Source of the DNA: Crocinitomicaceae bacterium
Lineage (GTDB): Bacteria; Bacteroidota; Bacteroidia; Flavobacteriales_D; Crocinitomicaceae
Assembly (NCBI GenBank): GCA_022447665.1
Contig: JAKVAQ010000020.1
Span: 52,505-116,504, forward strand
Direction of reading: 5' to 3'
Length of the DNA stretch: 64,000 nt
In this document: one piece after another, positions 62,879 to 64,000 of the stretch
Layout of the letters: each line of letters starts with the position of its first letter
How positions within the stretch are numbered: position 1 is the first letter of the stretch
The notes under the pieces: model-generated
What the model saw: only the letters and a program-made list of their open reading frames with translations
What the model was told of the DNA's origin: nothing
Database searches by the model: none
Translations under genes and position numbers: made by a program

Positions 62879-64000
62879 ATGAAAACTTTAAAGAATTTGG
62901 CTTTAGCATCGGTTCTATTTTTAGGAACGAATTATGCTTCAGCGCAGGGTTCGACTTGTGCTGATATGGATCCAATATGTACGGATGATGGATTGGATTT
63001 CACTGCAACTACAGGTACAACTTCTGAACCTGGAAATGATTACGGTTGTTTGTCTACCACGCCAAATCCATCTTGGTATTATTTCGAAATTGCAACAGAT
63101 GGTGATTTGGATTTGAGCTTGTCCGCTCCTTCTGATATTGACTTTATTATATGGGGACCATTCCCTGATTTGGCAACAGCTATTTCATTGTGTGGTTCTA
63201 TGGGGGTTGACCCAGGAGCACCAGAGGTGGATTGTTCTTACTCAGCAACTGCGAGTGAAACACCTTTTATTCCTGGAGCAGTAACTGGTGAAGTTTATGT
63301 CATGTTGATTACAAATTATGCTGCGGTGGTGCAGGATATTACATTAGATCAAGTTGGAGGAACGGGATCTACAGATTGCGATATTGTATCTCCAGATCCT
63401 TGCGTTTCATTCCCTGGGACCTACACAGTATCAAAGAATGGATCTCTTACAACTGCTGGTTCAGTTTATTTATGTGAAGGAGATGAATTAACGCTCTCTT
63501 CAAACGACGATTATATTTTGCCTAACGATACGATTCCTGCACCTGTAGGAGATGGAATTTATTCGGCATCTTTAATGTGGCTAGTTTATGATTCTGCTCC
63601 AGCAAGTGCAGATCCTGCTGCGGACGCTGGTTTTACAGGTTTAATTATTCCAGGTGAAGATTTAATGGATATCAATAATGGAAGTTCGCCAATTGCCGGT
63701 GATCCAACTCTAGGTTGTGGAACGTACTGGTTTGTGCCAGTTGCTGGTGACGATGGTGTCGGTGGTAACGGAGGTGTGGCCGATGGTGTAACGGATAATG
63801 GTGGACTTGACTGGGATAAAAACGGAAATGGATGTTACGAACTTGGTACTCCGATTGAAGTGACTTATGCTTGCCCAATCACAGTTACAGCTACTCAAAA
63901 TTGTAACCCACCAACAGTTATTAACGGTGTAGATTTTGACCTTGATGGTGGATCTGGTGCATATACTATTGTAAACCTTGGAGCAGGGAACCTTGCTTCA
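62879..64000 (+). CDS. Large secreted protein, 3' end outside the window
   Basis: ATG 62879 begins a signal peptide (MKTLKNLALASVLFLGTNYASAQ) and the frame stays open to the window edge (374 residues visible). Residues about 25-160 look like a pre-peptidase-type beta-sandwich with PSWYYFEIATDGDLDLSLS and DFIIWGPF, common in flavobacterial T9SS cargo and adhesins. The rest is rich in Gly, Asp, Thr and Cys. The C-terminus, which might carry a T9SS sorting domain, is not visible. Its base composition is richer in G and C than nearby genes. Confidence 0.8.
   Translation, partial: MKTLKNLALASVLFLGTNYASAQGSTCADMDPICTDDGLDFTATTGTTSEPGNDYGCLSTTPNPSWYYFEIATDGDLDLSLSAPSDIDFIIWGPFPDLATAISLCGSMGVDPGAPEVDCSYSATASETPFIPGAVTGEVYVMLITNYAAVVQDITLDQVGGTGSTDCDIVSPDPCVSFPGTYTVSKNGSLTTAGSVYLCEGDELTLSSNDDYILPNDTIPAPVGDGIYSASLMWLVYDSAPASADPAADAGFTGLIIPGEDLMDINNGSSPIAGDPTLGCGTYWFVPVAGDDGVGGNGGVADGVTDNGGLDWDKNGNGCYELGTPIEVTYACPITVTATQNCNPPTVINGVDFDLDGGSGAYTIVNLGAGNLAS

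Overview
The window is chromosomal DNA of a member of the Bacteroidota, most likely a marine, pigmented flavobacterium (order Flavobacteriales, possibly near Cryomorphaceae/Crocinitomicaceae; the family is a guess). The evidence is an AT-rich composition with dense, often overlapping genes, a T9SS type B sorting domain at the end of one secreted protein, many Bacteroidota-type families (DUF5683, DUF4294, DUF6702, GWxTD, VCBS/ASPIC proteins), promoters of the Bacteroidota TAnnTTTG type, and a flavobacterial carotenoid cluster. It looks like a stable core chromosome. I see no prophage, transposase, CRISPR array or restriction system.

Layout. 1-3.7 kb: the 3' end of parB, its usual DUF5683 neighbour, a lipoprotein, a DUF4294 protein and a T9SS cargo protein. 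3.7-11.8 kb: a MerR/cobalamin-binding regulator resembling the CarH/LitR photoreceptors, then 640 bp without a gene but full of TGTTTAA motifs, then a tightly packed operon of an ECF-type sigma factor, crtI, crtB, idi, a crtD-like desaturase, cruF, crtZ and a CrtYcd-type lycopene cyclase. Together these would make a monocyclic hydroxylated carotenoid of the saproxanthin type, plausibly under light control. 11.8-20.6 kb: oligopeptidase B, an L,D-transpeptidase, a rhomboid protease, a PabC-like lyase, a TPR protein, a glycosyltransferase and a GWxTD protein. 20.7-21.7 kb: tRNA-Ser(UGA), an intergenic repeat pair, a zinc-ribbon membrane protein and a structured candidate RNA.

21.7-33.9 kb: ychF, a TRIC-type channel, a LytS/LytR-like two-component pair, a CocE-type hydrolase, tpx, mtaB, a DUF1801/YdeI gene broken by an in-frame stop, a PrsW-type protease and rlmD. 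33.9-42.4 kb: envelope proteins of unknown role including a 1205-residue TraB/GumN protein, a TonB C-terminal protein, trmD, menA and a double VOC protein. 42.5-49.3 kb: a same-strand run of a 20-residue-repeat secreted protein, a DUF819 membrane protein with an extra periplasmic N-terminus, a DUF1573 protein with two OmpA-like modules, a DUF6702 protein and an M1 peptidase.

49.3-64 kb: a frameshifted small membrane protein, tilS-pabB, a large VCBS/ASPIC protein, a class III aminotransferase, an ECF sigma/anti-sigma/Spy-like operon, a split transketolase with a VWA-domain gene between its two halves, a small secreted protein and the 5' part of a large secreted protein running off the right edge.

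The most distinctive item is the TGTTTAA array between the B12-type MerR gene and the sigma-crt operon, a candidate multi-site operator. Also notable are the two disrupted genes, the post-tRNA repeat pair, the candidate RNA upstream of ychF and the transketolase-VWA arrangement.
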